Assembly (NCBI RefSeq): GCF_002272825.1
Contig: NZ_MLAM01000013.1
Coordinates: forward strand, 1 to 52,190
Direction: 5' to 3'
DNA from: Helicobacter sp. 11S02596-1
GTDB lineage: Bacteria; Campylobacterota; Campylobacteria; Campylobacterales; Helicobacteraceae
DNA length: 52,190 bases
Shown: piece after piece, positions 51,796-52,190 of the stretch
How positions within the stretch are numbered: position 1 is the first letter of the stretch
Layout: each line of letters starts with the position of its first letter
The notes under the pieces: generated by a model
Databases searched by the model: none
Told to the model about the DNA's origin: nothing
What the model saw: only the letters and a program-made list of their open reading frames with translations
Program-made: the position numbers and the translations under genes

Positions 51796-52190
51796 TCACC
51801 CTTTCTCAATCATCGAATAATCAAAATCTTCATAAGGCAAATCCAAATTCATATAAGCAGGCAAATGTTTGCCGATACGTTCTTCTTCGGGTGGGAGCTG
51901 CATATAGTCCCCATACATTTCACGCAAATGCATATCGGTATTGTTTGGTGCTTTGAATATATGCCCCTCAAATGTAACTTCACTAAGCGGGTAAATTATG
52001 GATTTTTTAAGGATATTAGAATGAATGCCTGTCATCATTCCATAAATATCCCCGAGATAATCTGATGTTTCGACACTGAATGGGGAATTTCGAACTTTAC
52101 GATTATAAAACCATCTTAAAAAACCAATCCAAAGATCGCTTTTTGCGAGCATAATGAGCGTTTTGGTAATGAATCTTTTTGGCAGACTTT
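51796..52190 (-). CDS. LicD-family phosphotransferase, 3' part
   Basis: The frame is open to the window edge, so only the C-terminal about 131 residues are seen; the ATG at 52152 is probably internal, as the codons upstream of it stay open. GDIYGMMTGIHSNILKKSIIYP, EVTFEGHIFKAPNN and YGDYMQLPPEEERIGKHLP match the end of LicD/fukutin-like nucleotidyl- or phosphocholine-transferases, which decorate LPS or other glycans. Substrate unknown. Ends next to repeat unit E4. Confidence 0.82.
   Translation of the reverse strand, partial: SLPKRFITKTLIMLAKSDLWIGFLRWFYNRKVRNSPFSVETSDYLGDIYGMMTGIHSNILKKSIIYPLSEVTFEGHIFKAPNNTDMHLREMYGDYMQLPPEEERIGKHLPAYMNLDLPYEDFDYSMIEKG

Overview
The window looks like a chromosomal segment of a non-pylori Helicobacter or a close relative (Campylobacterota). 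The gene set and the local order match blocks known from Helicobacter: ppk-pyrD-M16 protease-dapA-SDR-membrane protein-pgsA; ddl-hydrolase-murF-HIT; hydABCDE; panD-ybaB; ispA-surE-queD-queE; gpmI, cznABC and glyS. Moderate-to-low GC, frequent TTG starts and -10 boxes with little -35 conservation also fit. The genus is an inference; no 16S gene is present.

Layout. 0-1.5 kb: the start of an exported protein cut by the window edge, an unrecognised Gln/Pro-rich protein whose 5' end looks damaged, and a repeat-bearing gap. 1.5-4.6 kb (minus): yggS, a UbiD-type menaquinone decarboxylase and a small outer-membrane barrel. 4.8-15.4 kb (plus): ppk, gamma-carbonic-anhydrase-like protein, pyrD, M16 protease, dapA, a FabL-type reductase, a membrane protein, pgsA, rseP, xseA. 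15.5-19.2 kb: a restriction-modification module with the nuclease domain fused to the methylase, plus a specificity subunit and no HsdR motor. 19.4-24.3 kb (minus): exported ankyrin protein, HIT, murF, acyP, alpha/beta hydrolase, ddl. 24.6-37.3 kb (plus): a tightly packed run from the uptake [NiFe] hydrogenase hydABCDE through an EAL c-di-GMP phosphodiesterase, panD, ybaB, a PDZ protein, ispA, surE, a lipoprotein, queD and queE. 37.7-49.3 kb (minus): gpmI, DUF3240-cznABC metal efflux, an outer-membrane protein, glyS. 49.5-52.2 kb: a lysozyme-like exported protein, three very small proteins and the 3' part of a LicD gene.

The most unusual content is non-coding. Five gaps (about 1.36-1.47, 37.4-37.64, 39.2-40.08, 50.23-50.35 and 51.0-51.78 kb) carry about twelve copies or fragments of a modular hairpin repeat. 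Linkers and some loops are conserved (CTTTAGGAGCG, TCTTCA, AGCTTCGCACGGCGAT, ACCTTAGAAA, CTATAAAACTTATCTC), while several stems differ in sequence and remain paired through compensatory changes on both arms. Two larger assemblies of these units, in opposite orientation, flank the czn-glyS region. I do not recognise this family; it is the best candidate here for an undescribed structured RNA or structured mobile DNA element.

Starts were moved from the longest possible reading frame when a ribosome-binding site, a family alignment or a signal peptide supported it. No tRNA, rRNA, CRISPR array or replication origin was seen.
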